Shown: one piece after another, positions 31,064-43,553 of the stretch | Layout of the letters: the number at the start of each line of letters is the position of its first letter | How positions within the stretch are numbered: position 1 is the stretch's first letter | DNA from: Coix lacryma-jobi var. lacryma-jobi | Lineage: Eukaryota > Streptophyta > Magnoliopsida > Poales > Poaceae | Length of the DNA: 64,000 bases | NCBI GenBank assembly: GCA_009763385.1 | Contig: CM019823.1 | Location: forward strand, 42,713,828 to 42,777,827 | Direction of reading: 5' to 3' | Position numbers and translations under genes: made by a program | Notes under the pieces: model-generated | Database searches by the model: none | Told to the model about the DNA's origin: nothing | What the model saw: only the letters and a program-made list of their open reading frames with translations

Positions 31064-32954
31064 TCAGGTTTGGTTACAGCCTGAACTCGTTCTATTCTCA
31101 ACTCTTAGCTTGGCAGCGGCGGCGGCGGCAGGGGCACGGAACTTATTGATATACTGTACCGCCAAGTCCGCCTTGGTTACCGGCACCGCCTCCTTTGCCT
31201 CTACGCTCCCTCCAAACCGCTCTGCCCACGCAGCCAAGCGCGGAGTCTTGCTCGCGTTAATGATCTCCAGGCCGTAAACCCTGCGCAGCGCCTCGAACCA
31301 GAACAAGAAGGAGCCGAGCACGATGTCGACGTAGCCGACGATGGAGTCGCCGCCGGAGCACTTGGCAAAGGCCACTTCCATGTGCTCATGGGCGGATCCA
31401 CGTTGACCAGACTGGGTGCGGCTGCACCCACGACCAAATACGAAATTCTTTGTAGTATACAATTTTTTTACTGTATTCGCACCCCCTAGCACAAATGCTT
31501 TGCACCCACAGCAATGTCGAGAGAGCCCACAACAGCTTACGTCTTCTAAATAGGCAGCCCACCAGCAATTCCAGCCCAACATTAGTCGCAAACTCCGTGG
31601 CCAGCTCATCCACACGCACGCAGGAAGCCCAGGAACGCACCGTCACTTCGACCTGTGTCGCTTCTCCCGTCGCTTCGACTGCACGCCTCCTCTCCCGCGG
31701 CCTCCGACCTTCTCTCTTGTTTGTCGTCCGCCTTCTCAGCTTCTCTGATGGCGTCATGGCGGGTGGCTAGCTAGTCGAATAGTCGAGGACCGCAACCCAG
31801 TGGCAGTCTGCACTTTGCAACACAGCAGCAGCCGGTAGGAGTGCCGAGCGTATAGCGTGGCATGCGGGAGGCAGCAACAGCATCACACTCCGGACTCCAC
31901 CCACCTCTCTCCTCTTCTATATTCACCTTGTACAAAGAAAGCAAGTTTAAAGATTCTCCATTCTTTTAGAGTTTCAGTTTCCATCAATTTGATCATATGT
32001 GATTTCAATTTTCTGGTAATTTGTCCAGATTCTAGGGTTAGGATTTTTCTTTCTGTTATATTTGATATTTACAAAAACAATGAAAGTAATTAAAATTTAA
32101 GTATTCTTCTGGATGCTAGGAATAAGATGAAATGTTTTTTTTAAAAGAAAAGCACCAGATAATCATCAAGAATTCAAGATGTTATTAATTGGGAAAATGA
32201 GATCAAATTATGACCCAGGCTTAAGAAAAGGAAATTGATTCTTGTGGATGCTTAACACCAACAATCTTTTATTGTTATAATTGAGGGGTTCTCTGACTAT
32301 ATTTTGATACTACCACTGCTTTATTGTTGATGTACATCATTATTACCTGTTTTAAATTATTTATGCTACAATCATGGCTATGGTGCTAATTTATTGGTTT
32401 ATCCTTAGACTACAAGGCTGCACCCCCCGCCAAAATTCTCTAGCTCCGCCCCTGCATGTGCTCGATGGCGGCAAGCGTCTCCTTCACCTTCTCGGCCCTC
32501 TCCTCCTCCGCCTGGGCCTTCACGATGCCGTACCACGCCGGGAACAACTGCGAGCAAGGCGCTGCCAATTCGATCGGATGGCAGAGAACAGAGAAGAAGT
32601 AAACTCTCGCGTGCATGCATGCAGGTTTATTTATACCTTGTCGTCGATGTAGGCGGCCCAGAAGCGAGCGGTGGCGCGCTCGTAGGGGTCGGTTGGGAGG
32701 ATCGAACGGCCAGCGAACTGCTCATCGACGTACTGCAGGATGACGAGCGACTCGCAGATGGGCTTGCCGTTGTGGATGAGCACGGGCACCGTCTTGTGCA
32801 CCGGGTTGAACCTGAGCAGGAGCTCGCTCTTGTTGGGTAGGTCCTCCTCGACGTACTCGTAATTCACTCTTTTCATGCTTAGCGCCATGCGCACGCGGAT
32901 CACGAACGGGCTCAGCGGCAGGCCGAGGAGCTTCAGATCCTCCTTGCCCGCCAT
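31064..32954 (-). pseudogene. GST5: tau-class glutathione S-transferase disrupted by a MULE
   Basis: On the minus strand, exon 1 is 32954-32637 (106 codons) with catalytic Ser15 (PLSPF), Lys42, Val56-Pro57 and Glu68-Ser69. An 89-bp GT-AG intron follows. Exon 2 starts at 32547 (LFPAWYG) and runs to 32455, where it is interrupted by a 1067-bp transposon. It resumes at 31378 (EVAFAKCSGGDSIVGYVD) and ends at the stop at 31064. Apart from the insertion and its 9-bp duplication the frame is open on both sides, so the gene was intact before insertion. The N-terminal domain is complete, and transcription into the element would give a truncated protein. A TATA run lies at 33079-33088 and a polyadenylation signal at about 31011-31016 (minus strand). 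It is the only GST in opposite orientation. Confidence 0.9.
31388..32454. mobile_element. MULE-like insertion in GST5 exon 2
   Basis: It is flanked by a perfect 9-bp duplication CATGTGCTC (31379-31387 and 32455-32463). The ends ATGGGCGGATCCA and (rc) CAGGGGCGGAGCTAGAG are imperfectly inverted, and both are followed by a GGTGCGGCTGCACC / GGGTGCAGCC block. The 9-bp TSD and GGGCGGA ends fit a Mutator-like non-autonomous element. Internal short frames have no recognisable transposase. Confidence 0.85.
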
Positions 32955-33078
32955 TGTTTTCTTCTCTCGATATTTTCCTCTACTGCTCTACTGGCTCTAG
33001 TCCGGCCTACCTTGCTCCGAGTCTGTGCAAAACTAGCCTCAGCGCCTCACACGGACACGGCACGGGCGTCTAATCGTC

Positions 33079-33088
33079 TATATATATA
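33079..33088 (-). promoter_or_regulatory. TATA box of GST5
   Basis: The run TATATATATA lies about 125 bp upstream of the GST5 start codon on the minus strand, matching the distance in the paralogues. Confidence 0.5.
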
Positions 33089-33299
33089 CATAGCAGGTGA
33101 GGTCAGTAGGTCACTCATGACGCATCTAGTTGATCGTCAATGACGTTTCTTTGCGGACTACGTCTTATTCGGTGGATTTGGTGGATATACGCTACAACAC
33201 GTCTCGTGTACAAGGCGTTTGCAAACGCCTTCAAAAGCAGTCAAAATGTCCTAAAAAATATTTTTTTTAGGCATTCACAATTAAAACTTCAGTCTCTTA

Positions 33300-33658
33300 G
33301 GCCCCGTTTGGATCCTTCATTTTGGTGGAATTGGAATTCACTCAATAAACTAGCCTATTTGTCTTAAAATTTAACATTCCACCACTTTCCAAGGTTTACA
33401 TATATGTCTACCTCAAATTCATAGGGTGTGAGAGGGAAATGGATTCCATACATCACTATACTATATTTCTACTTTACAACTTATAACATTCTTTTCAACT
33501 CACTCTTCTACGATAGAAATGCAACACATGAGTATCCATCTCGTATAAGCAACAATAATATACAAATATAATCCATATATAATCATATTAGCTTAATTTA
33601 TATGTGTCTAAATTATGATTCTTAAAATGAATTCAATTTCAAGCATCCAAACGGGCCC
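33300..33658. mobile_element. Tourist-like MITE, 359 bp
   Basis: The ends GGCCCCGTTTGGATCC and (rc) GGGCCCGTTTGGATGC are inverted. The TTA duplication flanks both sides (33297-33299 and 33659-33661), as expected for PIF/Harbinger-derived MITEs. Confidence 0.7.
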
Positions 33659-33664
33659 TTAGTG

Positions 33665-34480
33665 TTTTAACGTTCAAAATTTAGTATAAAATATCTTACA
33701 GTGAGATTCACATGCGTGTTTTACTACTAATTAAAAACAATAAGAGAATTTCATCATTTTGGTAGTGATTCTTACCCATGACGCAAAAGAGTTTTTGTAT
33801 TATTTTTCAAAATGCCTTTTAATATAAATATATACGGAGTACGAGTACATGTGTTTTCTAGATGCCTAAAATACTTCATCTAGATGGTGTATTTTAGAGG
33901 CGTTCTTCACAACATTGAATGAGACATTATTAAAAAGGGAACGTATCTAGTGCAAACCACACCCTTCGTGAAAAACCAAGTTATCCATGATTAACTGCTA
34001 GCAATATCAAATCGTCACATTCTTTAAATCCACACAATCCATTCAAGAATGAACCAATGAGAGCACAGTTAACGCTATATCCAAGCATTTAATCTTCGAC
34101 ACACATAAGACACAATTAATAAGGTAGAAAAATGTATTCATCTTCAAATGATGTTCCTCGATCGTGATGTTTGGGTCCTAACTCCCAATGGCGCTTCTTG
34201 CTCCCTTAAAGGAGATAAAAGCCTGACATGTTCACATCACAGCTATATACATAATGTACATGTGTAAATCCAACCAACTATATATGTTGCATCGCTACCA
34301 AGAGCATGATCCTTCACTGCAAAGAACAAAAATGATTAGTAAACAATTCTAATAATTTTGAATGATACAAAAGAACAATAAGAACACTTACAATGCTGAA
34401 ACCGTCATATATAGTTTTTATACCACAAGACACACTACTCATAAAAACCATGTTTTTCCATAGACACAACAAAACAAACA
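33665..34480. other. intergenic, AT-rich
   Basis: There is no gene-like frame or bounded repeat that I can define. Confidence 0.4.
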
Positions 34481-34482
34481 TA

Positions 34483-34740
34483 CTCCCTCCATCCCAAATT
34501 ATAAGACATTCCAAGAATCTTAGAGAGTCAAAGTTTTCAACTTTGACCAAATTTATATAATAAGATAATAATATTTATGATACCAACTAAGTGTAATTAT
34601 ATTCTTCATTAGTTATATTTTCATAATATACAAATTTGATGTTATAAATCTTTATATTTCTCTCTATAATTTTGGTCAAAGTTGAAAAACTTTGACTCTC
34701 TAAGATTCTTGGAATGTCTTATAATTTGGGATGGAGGGAG
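34483..34740. mobile_element. Stowaway MITE with near-perfect arms
   Basis: The TIR starts CTCCCTCCATCCCAAATTAT and extends about 68 bp with almost no mismatches (through AGAGAGTCAAAGTTTTCAAC). TA flanks both ends (34481-34482 and 34741-34742). Low arm divergence suggests recent insertion. Confidence 0.9.
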
Positions 34741-34744
34741 TACC

Positions 34745-35386
34745 AATCATTCACCTCTCCTCTCCCCTATTTCTGCAGATCTCGTGTGGGGCAGATGTCT
34801 TTGTGGTTGAGGCACACGCTATAGCAAGGCTCCGCGGCAGCCGCGAGCTCCCCCGTCAGCCGCGTGAGCGAGGCGTGCCAGCAAGCCTTGGGTCATGGTG
34901 ACGGGCCGGGTCTCTCTATAGTCTCTACTGGCTGCTGCTCAACCATTCTATCGGATCTGCTGCTGACACCCGGCTGCTGCTGCTACCTGCTGCTTGCTGG
35001 ATCGTTCAATTTAGGCAAAGATTGCTGCTGCTGTAAGCTGACGAGTAGCGGCGCGTGGACGGTGGCCATGGTGTCGTCCTTGCCGGTGGTGGAGCCAGCA
35101 GGCATGGAGAGCGACGAGCCGGCCGTGCAAGTGAGGTTCCACAGTGGCATGCGAGATCCTGCCGGCGCTCGTGCCAGCAAGGATCCGCGGCGGCACACGA
35201 GGTACCGCCGGCAGCCGCGCCAGCGAGTTTCCACGACGACACGTGAGGTCCGCGGCGAGCGGGCGAGTGAGATCTGCGCGACATGAGGTCCCGCGGCGGC
35301 CTCGGTGAGGCTTCGCGGTGGCCACGTTTAGCAGCGGCGAGCGAGGCTATGTGGCGGCGCGAGCACGTAGGATCTGCTGGTGCTAA
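34745..35386. other. GC-rich intergenic segment
   Basis: It contains repeated phrases such as GCGAG, GATCCGCGGCGG and CGGCAGCCGCG, and overlapping open frames in several phases that reflect composition. I see no recognised protein or bounded element. Confidence 0.35.
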
Positions 35387-38300
35387 TCTCTCATCACAAC
35401 TAAAAGACTAAAGTATGGATAACATTTTGGTGCGGTAAAAGTTTCGCCTCGCCTTCGTCCTGTCTCGTGCGATCGCACCGCGCCGACATGTGGACCTTCC
35501 GCCTTCCTACGACCCGCATCCGCATCCCGCATCTGCGCCACGCCGTAGTCGCTCCCTCCCCCCGAGCTCATGCCCAGACGATGACATATCCCCGCTCGCG
35601 CCTCCCCCTCGCGTGCTCCTCCATGCGAGTCCAAAGCTCTGCACGATGACACGGCCCGCGGCCAGATCCAGTCAGAGTTACTACTCACTTTCCCCACTCC
35701 TTCACGTCACAAGCGATCCCTGACCCCTCACCAGATCCAATGTTGTGCTTCGTCGGAGCCGGTGCCAGAGATATCATCAACGTCGGATACGGCCACGGTG
35801 CTGGAGCTGCAGGAGTCTGATGGGAGGTTTGGGAGGGATGCGCTCTGGGCCATCTTGCGTTTCAGGGCCGACATGGACACGCTGCTCTCCTACTCGGGAG
35901 GTTTGGGAGGCATGCGCAGGATGTGGACAACCTCACGGGTGGCCTACTCCATGGATGCGGACCAAAGTACCACTCCTACTCCCATTCTACATCTCCTGAA
36001 GCTCTGATTCCGCATGACGGAATCATGCCCCTGGACTCAAGCCGTCTTCTCTTTCTCCATTGTTCCAGGGATGGGGGAGGATGCGGGTCGTGGGCCACCG
36101 CAGGGCGTCCTGGGATCCTCTCCCTCGTGGTGCTCCGTCTGGCTTCCTCCACGGGGCTGTTCTCGCTGATGTCGTTCGACCCGAGCTGCCTGTCATGGCT
36201 GAGCGAACTGAGCCCGTTCCTCCCCGCCATCAGCACCCATGCCACCGTAGCTAGGCTGGGTCTGGCGCCGTTCGTGCCAAGTCTGCTGTTGTCGACCCCC
36301 ACAATGCCATCGCTGCCACCGTCTCAATACTCGACCTCTACATGATTATTGATCCCAAACAATCCTACTGATCAATTCTATTTCACTACTAATTAATACT
36401 TTGTTGTTGCTATCCCGGTTAGACAAATATTGTTGGATAGTTTGATTTATTTCTTCTATTTTTCTAATCTCTTTGGCGTTGGTAATTCAAGGAGAAGAGC
36501 AATCATTAACTGTTGAGCACTATTTATTTTTAATCTACAACAGAAGGCCACCCAAGTTGCAGTCCAAGTTGGCGAATGGATAATTGTGCTTGAAGTTTCC
36601 AGTCAACTACGTCAAGGTCCGAGCCGCCATGGCCTGCATGAGGTCCTACTGAAAACAAAACAGAGGAGAGAAAATGGAAGCCATTTTGCTCGTTAGATTG
36701 ATCATTGATTCATTGGTGCGAGCACGATCAGAGTATGTAGTTAACTAGAGTCAACTGTCCCATCATGTCTGAAAATGAATGGTGATTGTCATGTTTGAAC
36801 TCTAAAGATGAATGATAATTGTGTAATTTGGCCATGCAATTAATTGGTTCTCTCAATAGATAGCCTCGCGATGTGGTGAGAGCCTGCATCCTGCTGAGTG
36901 CTCACACTTGACAGCATGTTCATATATCATGATGTGCAGTCTTTCAGGATTTGGATCCATCAAGTCAAATTGACACATTGTGAAGCAGCAACCAAGTTTG
37001 GCCTTGCAGTCATTCCGTACTTTGCAAGTTGAGGTGAGTCTTGTTCCCTCTCCAACAATTTCAGTTTTCCAGTTTTTTGAACGCCATCCTTTTTGTGTTG
37101 CATGTTTCCGTCTACCACTGTTCAGTCTGACAACTAATATGATGGTCATCAATCTATACCTACTTTCATCATCAAGAACTCAGTTTATTACATTCATTTC
37201 ATATGTCTGTTGATCTATTGATATCAATATAACCTCCTAATCCATCCCCTACCTTGGGTTTATTGGTTTGACTTTGGGGAATTTGCATGTGGCACCATGC
37301 GAGGATATGGAGCTCAAGGTACGAACTCTGCCCTATTTAGGATTTCATTTTTTTTTCTTCCCCTCAATGTTTCACTGTTGCGTCAAGCTCCTTGTCCGGG
37401 CCAAGAATTATGCTCTACTATTAAAAGAGGGCTCTTGTTTTCTGGCGCTTTTAGAGATAAAGGATTAATGACGCTAGGTTACGAACTGTGGAGGTATGAC
37501 TCCTATTAACTGCACACCATTTTAGCAATGAGATGCTTCCTTTGCATTAGCAAATTGAGCTTTGGTTCACCTGTCTTGTATATATCTGGAGTTGTTTTAT
37601 GAAGTCCTTTTACACAAAAGTAGTTCTATTGAGTAGAGCTGCTGACTTTTTTTCTTCTCCATTTTGGAGGTGGTGTGAACTGGAAGATTATTCCCTTATT
37701 TAGATAGTCCCTTGATGTACCACGATAGTTTCTTGTTTGCTTGTGGTTGAATAGCATTATTATGGTAAAACTGTTGTTGAATTGCATCATGGCGAGGTCG
37801 CTGTATTTTGTGGGCTTTGCCTGTTTCTTCATTTTCTTGCTCGATCTGAATTGATTCAGGCGGTGATTTTCTTGCAGGGCACTGAGCATCGCTGCTCTCA
37901 TCCATCTCACCCCGGTAGTGAGCGGCGTTCAAAGAGGTAAAGGTCTATCATTTGCGATGCACTCATGTGTTTCTTAATTGCAAATGGGTACCATCGCAAC
38001 ATCAAATGATCAGTTGGCAATTGGTGTATTTAGTAATTCAGAACTAAGAAGAATCTGAATAAGATCAACATATACGTGATAAAATGACATTACCAGACGG
38101 ATGCTGCCTCAATTATTTCACTTGTTTAGTTTAGGTTTTGTGTTATGTTACAATAATCTTTCTGCTCGAACATTAAAATTCTGCAGTTTCAAGATATCCC
38201 CTCTGATCTGGTCTGCAGGTAGAGTTCTTGGCTAAATATAGACTGAATCAAGTAATATAAGTGCTGACACTACTTGACCCTGTGACTCCTAAATTCTGAT

Positions 38301-38880
38301 CCCGTGAATGGACACGGTGTCAACATGACACGTTATATGTCTGGTTCTTACAATTTGCTAAATATTTCAGGTGCACGTACATTGGCTTTACCAGAAGCGT
38401 GGTGGTGTGCTGGACTTCTAGATTCAGTTGCTTACCATGTACAATTTTTATTATCTCTATGATTTGAAATTGGACCGTGACATAGATCTTGTTTAGATTA
38501 AGGCATGTAGCTGGTAAGCTATGAACAAGAGGATTACTGATAAATTTTTCTATACAAGATGTGGTTATTTGTTAGTGGTGCTGACTTGAGAACTAAGTAT
38601 TTGTCCGTTCTCATGTCTGATCTCTTGTTGGAAACAAATAATCTCACAAGCACACACTCTACTGAACGATTCTGGGTTTTGCAGTATTCACTGAAATGGC
38701 GAGTCGATAGTCTGCAGGTGCAAAAGTTGGTTGTCTGGTACGTTCAGCACTGTTTTGCATCAGTTAAGCTAATGCATCTTAATTGGTTCTGACCAAATAT
38801 TTAGTAGCATCAGCGCTATCGAATTCTTCTTGGCATTCATAATATGATTTTGTTGCATATATTTTCTGGAGACTACTCAG

Positions 38881-38961
38881 GATTTGAGGACAAGTGGAGA
38901 ACCACCAGCTTTCATTGCATTTGTGTCAAACAGTAGAAGCAGGCAAGTAGCCCTGATAGAG
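38881..38961 (+). pseudogene. exon-like 81-bp fragment in Helitron 2
   Basis: It is bounded by ACTCAG and GAG|GTACAT and is open for 27 codons (DLRTSGEPPAFIAFV ... QVALIE). It looks like a captured exon. The source gene is not recognised. Confidence 0.4.
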
Positions 38962-39059
38962 GTACATTTTTAACCAAATTATTTATAATGGATCAATCGC
39001 AATTCGCAAATATTGACTCTAACATATTTTTGGTTGTTTTCATGTGTAGCCATGTGTAG

Positions 39060-39193
39060 CCTTGAAATTTTGTCATGGAAGACACGCTCCTCTGCCGCCT
39101 TGCGGCCATCGACATCCACGGGAACAAATCCTGGCCGAGGTGGCCGTGCTTCATGAAAACCTGTGGGCTATTAGTAAGCAGTTGCCACTTGTG
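39060..39193 (+). pseudogene. exon-like 134-bp fragment in Helitron 2
   Basis: It is bounded by GTGTAG and TTGTG|GTATGT and open in the frame reading ...REQILAEVAVLHENLWAISKQL. The composition is GC-richer than its flanks. It probably comes from the same or a neighbouring captured gene as 38881-38961. The source is unknown. Confidence 0.4.
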
Positions 39194-40529
39194 GTATGTG
39201 TTCTCTATGTCAATAATAATGTAACTATTTTAGCTATCTCAGAAATTAAATTGTGTTGTGTTTTTGAATGGGCATCTTATTGGACTAAGAAAAACTATTT
39301 ACCGTTTCTTTTGCTTGTGTTGTAGCTAAGCAAATGTTGAGTTATCTGTTTTTTATGGCATAACATAGATATTTTTAGTCCAAAGAGAAGTTTCGGATTT
39401 TGGCCCTGTTTGCTTGAACTTATCTGGTTATTTTCATGCGTAGCTATGTGTGGCCCTGAAATGTTGTCGTAGCGTTAGCATAGGTCCACGTTACGAGTGT
39501 TAGCTGAAGAGGGGATATTAATTGTCTTCTAAATCCAGTCAGTTTCAGCAATCCTGAAATCGGTGCACATACTGACTAATTTATACAGGGGAATTTAAAT
39601 ATGCAAGTTTATGTACTGCTAGCTTAGTCATTGTTTTTTTCGCAAGTTTATGTTGCTCTATTGGCATATGGCTAGCCAGGATAGAAATATTAGTATTGTG
39701 TTGTGTTCAGCTTGCTTATTTGAGTTTATTTTCCTTAAAAAATCGTATCCAGTGGCTGGGTGAAGTCTAATTCTTGGGTGTTCTTATATTCAGAATCAGG
39801 CAAGCATATGCCGCTGTTCTCTATGAGTTCATGCCCAACAAAAGCTTGGATGACCACCCATTCTACTAAAGCTCATCCTACTCGTAGAAAAAATACTACT
39901 ATTGACTGCCACTCTGCCAGTGCCATGTCCTTATCATCATAGCTAAAATCGAGGGAAGTATATTAACAAGAGCCTGGTGATTCTTGGAAATATCATCAAT
40001 AAGTTTAGCGAGAATGAAAAAAAAGGTACTATCTATATAGTGTTACTTTTTCCTTGCTCATGTGCTTCCCAAATATATAGCTTTCTAGAGATACTAGGTT
40101 TGATGAAAAACTCATTCTAGAGATACGTGCTTAGTTTATATCTTATCATTCGTTGATCTTATTAATGCCTTAGTGTCTTGTAATGGGCAATACCAGGTGC
40201 ACCTTCAATCAGAAGCTCAGTTGGTACATCAGCTCAAAGGTTACTAGATACCTCACTTGTTGCTATACGTCACTCGAAATCAATTGGTGTGTATTGAAAA
40301 ATCCAGTTTTAATTTGGTTTGGCTGTGCCAATTAGAGGTTATTTGCAGTGTGATGTACTGCGATACAATGTTCTCCACTGTGAATTTCACAAACTTTGCT
40401 TTTTGATTAAATTTTATTTTATTATCGGTAATTAATTTCACAGTATTGTTATGTTATCATGTGATCCATGTGTTTCTGGTAAAAAAAGTTTAGTTATCCC
40501 GTAGCAACGCACGGGCACGCTACCCAGTA

Positions 40530-42722
40530 GAAACAATGAATTCCTTTCCAACGCGATGTGAAACGGTTTCGAGCAACATCGTACATTCGTACCGTGTGAC
40601 GACTTTATGTTCTAAATTGTCTGTTTAGTTTCTCAAAAATCCTAAAAAAAATTTAGGTTTTGGCTCACTCTTTGGCAAAATACATGTAAACACCTCAGAC
40701 TTCCAAAACTTGCAAAAAAAAAGTCTTGGATGTTGAGCCTGATAGTGCACACTTTGCACTCACCCCGACCCTCCGCGCACCCACCCACTCGCTCCCGCAC
40801 CCACCCACACCTCACGCACCCATAATCCTATCCATTCCCACTGCACTTGTTCCACTCTCACCCCGCCGCACTCCCTCCTCTCGACCCTAGTCGTCGCCGC
40901 CCAGATCTAGCATCTCCTCCTTTTTATATTTGCGTATCCCGGTGGAGTTGTAACATTTATTCAATCAATTATGATATTTGTGTATGCTGGCTGAGCTGTA
41001 ACTGTTTTGAACTTAATGTTTTTGAATTGTGTTTGAGAAACGTTGAAGATTGATTAATTTCTTAATATGATCTGAGTGGCTTATTTAAGCAGAGATATTG
41101 GCCTATAGAATATCCTAAAATGAACACACCTATATGAGTTTGACTGACCGTCACAATCTATGAGATGTGGGTAATGTCTAGATACTCATAAAAGGCCTAA
41201 AAGTGTGACTTATATGCTTCACAACTGAGGAAATGTTTGTAGCAGCCTAGTAACATGATGGAACTTTCGTGAAACAAAATCCGCACAAAACTGTCAATTC
41301 AAGACATAGTCCATTGATCAGTTATGGATGAGTGGAATCTCTGTTCCAGACGGATGTTCAACTTAACAATCTCTGTTAACTTTGGTATATCAAAAGAAAT
41401 GTGGTTCTGATACTATCTACTATAAACCCTAGAGTTTGGTGGAGATTGTTGATATATTATAGGCTTTGCCCATATAATATTTAATATTACAATAACTCTA
41501 TGGTTTGTTATTATATTAGTATCATACGAGAAATTGACTAGATGTTGACTCAATTTATATGGTTCGATTTTATCCGTCCATATTGAGAAGTTGAGAAAGC
41601 ACGTGTGCGCCGCCAGCACCCGCGTCGGGCGGGCCAGGTAGGCAGGTGGCAAGCGAGCGGACAGACAAGTCGGTTTTGCTAATCAATAATTAACTACGAG
41701 AGTTACTTCCATTTCTCATTATGTGTTTTGATCATCGCCGTTTTTGATCTAACCTTAACCGTTGTCTCGTTCATTTGTCTCCCTCTATATCTGTTGGCCT
41801 TCCTCCTCCTGCTGTATAAGAATCTCGCTCCCTCTGCTCTCATAGACTCTCGGTCTTTAGACAGAACAATCACCATATCTCTGCTGCCAAAAGCTTTCCC
41901 ATCGCAGAGCTTGCGCGCATAGGTTTCTGGGAGAGTAGGAGCCTCTAGAACGTCTGTTGTCTTTAGAGTTCATCTATTCGGGTGAAGGACGACAATCACA
42001 TTTTTGGGGTCTCTTCGGGACACGTTTACTCGCTAGCGTCTTCTTCCTATTAGTAGACGACACTGTTTCCTGTCTGCACTGCATCACTCGGGACAACTAC
42101 AACGATAGGCACTATGTCGACTAGCGCATCCAGCTCAGCCGCAACAGGGTATATTTCGAGTAGCCCTCCTGCTACGTCATATTTTGTTGTGAACTTTCTA
42201 AAGCTATTTATTAATATCATCTATATGCATGTAATTGTTAGATCACATCAGCATATATCACTTTGCACAAATCTTTTATTTATCGTGATTATTTTCTAGA
42301 TTGAATTGCTAAAGAAATTGCCTAGATTTCTAAGACTGCCCACATGCCCACATCTCACACGGTCACTCCATTGAACACATGGTATGCAACTCACACGTAA
42401 CTGCAACACACAGTTTGGCCTGCCCGATCCAGTTCTTGGGCTGCAGAGGAGGTTGTACCTGGTTGCATTAGGATAGGAGAAAAAGGTTGAGGATGATACG
42501 CGAGCAACTGCATCACAGACGATGCGGCACGAGTGCACGATGTGTAGGGCAAGGAATGATGACAGAGCTTACCAGAGTGGCCTCCTCCTTCGTCTTTGCG
42601 GCTTTCCCAACACCGTTGATGACTTTGATGTTGTAGCTGTGGTACCACACACTAGATCTAGGCACGGTTGCTGGGAGGGGCCGTGCCATGACGCTCTTCG
42701 TCGGGACGCAGCCACCGCTCTC
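40530..42722. other. intergenic, with a possible decayed copia LTR
   Basis: GGTGGAGATTGTTGATATAT at 41439-41458 resembles a polypurine tract followed by a copia LTR start. An ATG at 42114 opens with MSTSASSSAATG, like some copia gag starts. No matching LTR end or PBS could be placed, so this is only a suspicion. The rest has no gene. Confidence 0.3.
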
Positions 42723-42725
42723 TAA

Positions 42726-43102
42726 GGGTGTGATTGGTTGCTTTGGTGATGCGAGCTAGAATAGAAAGCCGGTCAAGAACGGTATGATGCATGCTCAAAC
42801 GATGCATCTAATCGTGTTTGGTTGTCTTTGTTATTGATTCAGTATGAGATGTGATCGTGTTTTGTTACATGCATAGATGAGAGCTTTGAGTGTATGACAT
42901 ATGTGTCTGTGTACCGTAGGTGCATCGTATCATCCCGTGTCACGAGGGAAGAGAGAATTGAGGAGTCGTGTGGGACAGAGGGGTGAAGATGAATGAGACA
43001 GAGCTGGAAAAGAATACGATACAGATCCAAACACAGCTAAGTGCACTGAATGGTGCTGAAATAGGATTTAGGATGACTTACTGCGTGCAACCAATCAACC
43101 CC
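42726..43102. mobile_element. Tourist-like MITE, 377 bp
   Basis: The ends GGGTGTGATTGGTTGC and (rc) GGGGTTGATTGGTTGC are inverted, with TAA on both sides (42723-42725 and 43103-43105). The interior is non-coding. Confidence 0.75.
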
Positions 43103-43553
43103 TAAGCGCCCTCAGGCAAGCAATCATTGTCAGAGCATCGCCTCTGCTCCCATCGCACCCTCGGGCCGGCAGCCGTCGTTAGGGGCGCCGCCTCCGCTCT
43201 CAGCTGAGTCATCCCATCCAAGCCAGCTGAACAGAAGGGAGGAGAGAATGCCCGACGCCTTATAACTATGGCCCACCCCAGCCGCTGGCCTCTCTAAAGA
43301 GTGGCCCCCACAAACTCATGGACCAATTGTGGATCGACAGTGACTCTACTCAAAGATGGCTCGGAGCTCGATGCTATGCCCCGGCTCGCAGCTGCTGAGG
43401 CCACCAATCGTTGTTCAACAATGCCCTGCCGCAACAGTCGCACCACGACGATTGGCCAACGCGACACCCCCTCTGCCGCTAGGTGGGCCACACTGCGGTC
43501 AGGCCCGCCCATCGGACACGATGTGGCTGACCGCGACAGCTCGCTGGTACGTA

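Larger units (their letters stand above)
35387..40527 (+). mobile_element. putative Helitron 2 (about 5.1 kb) with captured exon-like fragments
   Basis: The 5' end TCTCTCATCACAACTAAAAG is preceded by A. The 3' end has hairpin CCCGTAGCAACGCACGGG (40498-40515), then 12 bases ending CCAG, followed by T. An A|T insertion site with a hairpin about 12 bases before a CTAG-like terminus is the Helitron layout. The termini resemble Helitron 1. The interior contains a GC-rich 5' segment (35450-36350) and a series of short splice-bounded fragments. No RepHel protein is present, so it would be non-autonomous. Confidence 0.55.

Noticed and set aside
31386..31757. 123-codon minus frame in the MULE
   Set aside because: It lies wholly inside the insertion in GST5, with no transposase similarity. 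Judged chance or transposon filler.
36853..37152. 99-codon minus frame in Helitron 2
   Set aside because: It has some Cys and basic residues but no recognisable domain. Could be part of a captured gene, but support is too thin.
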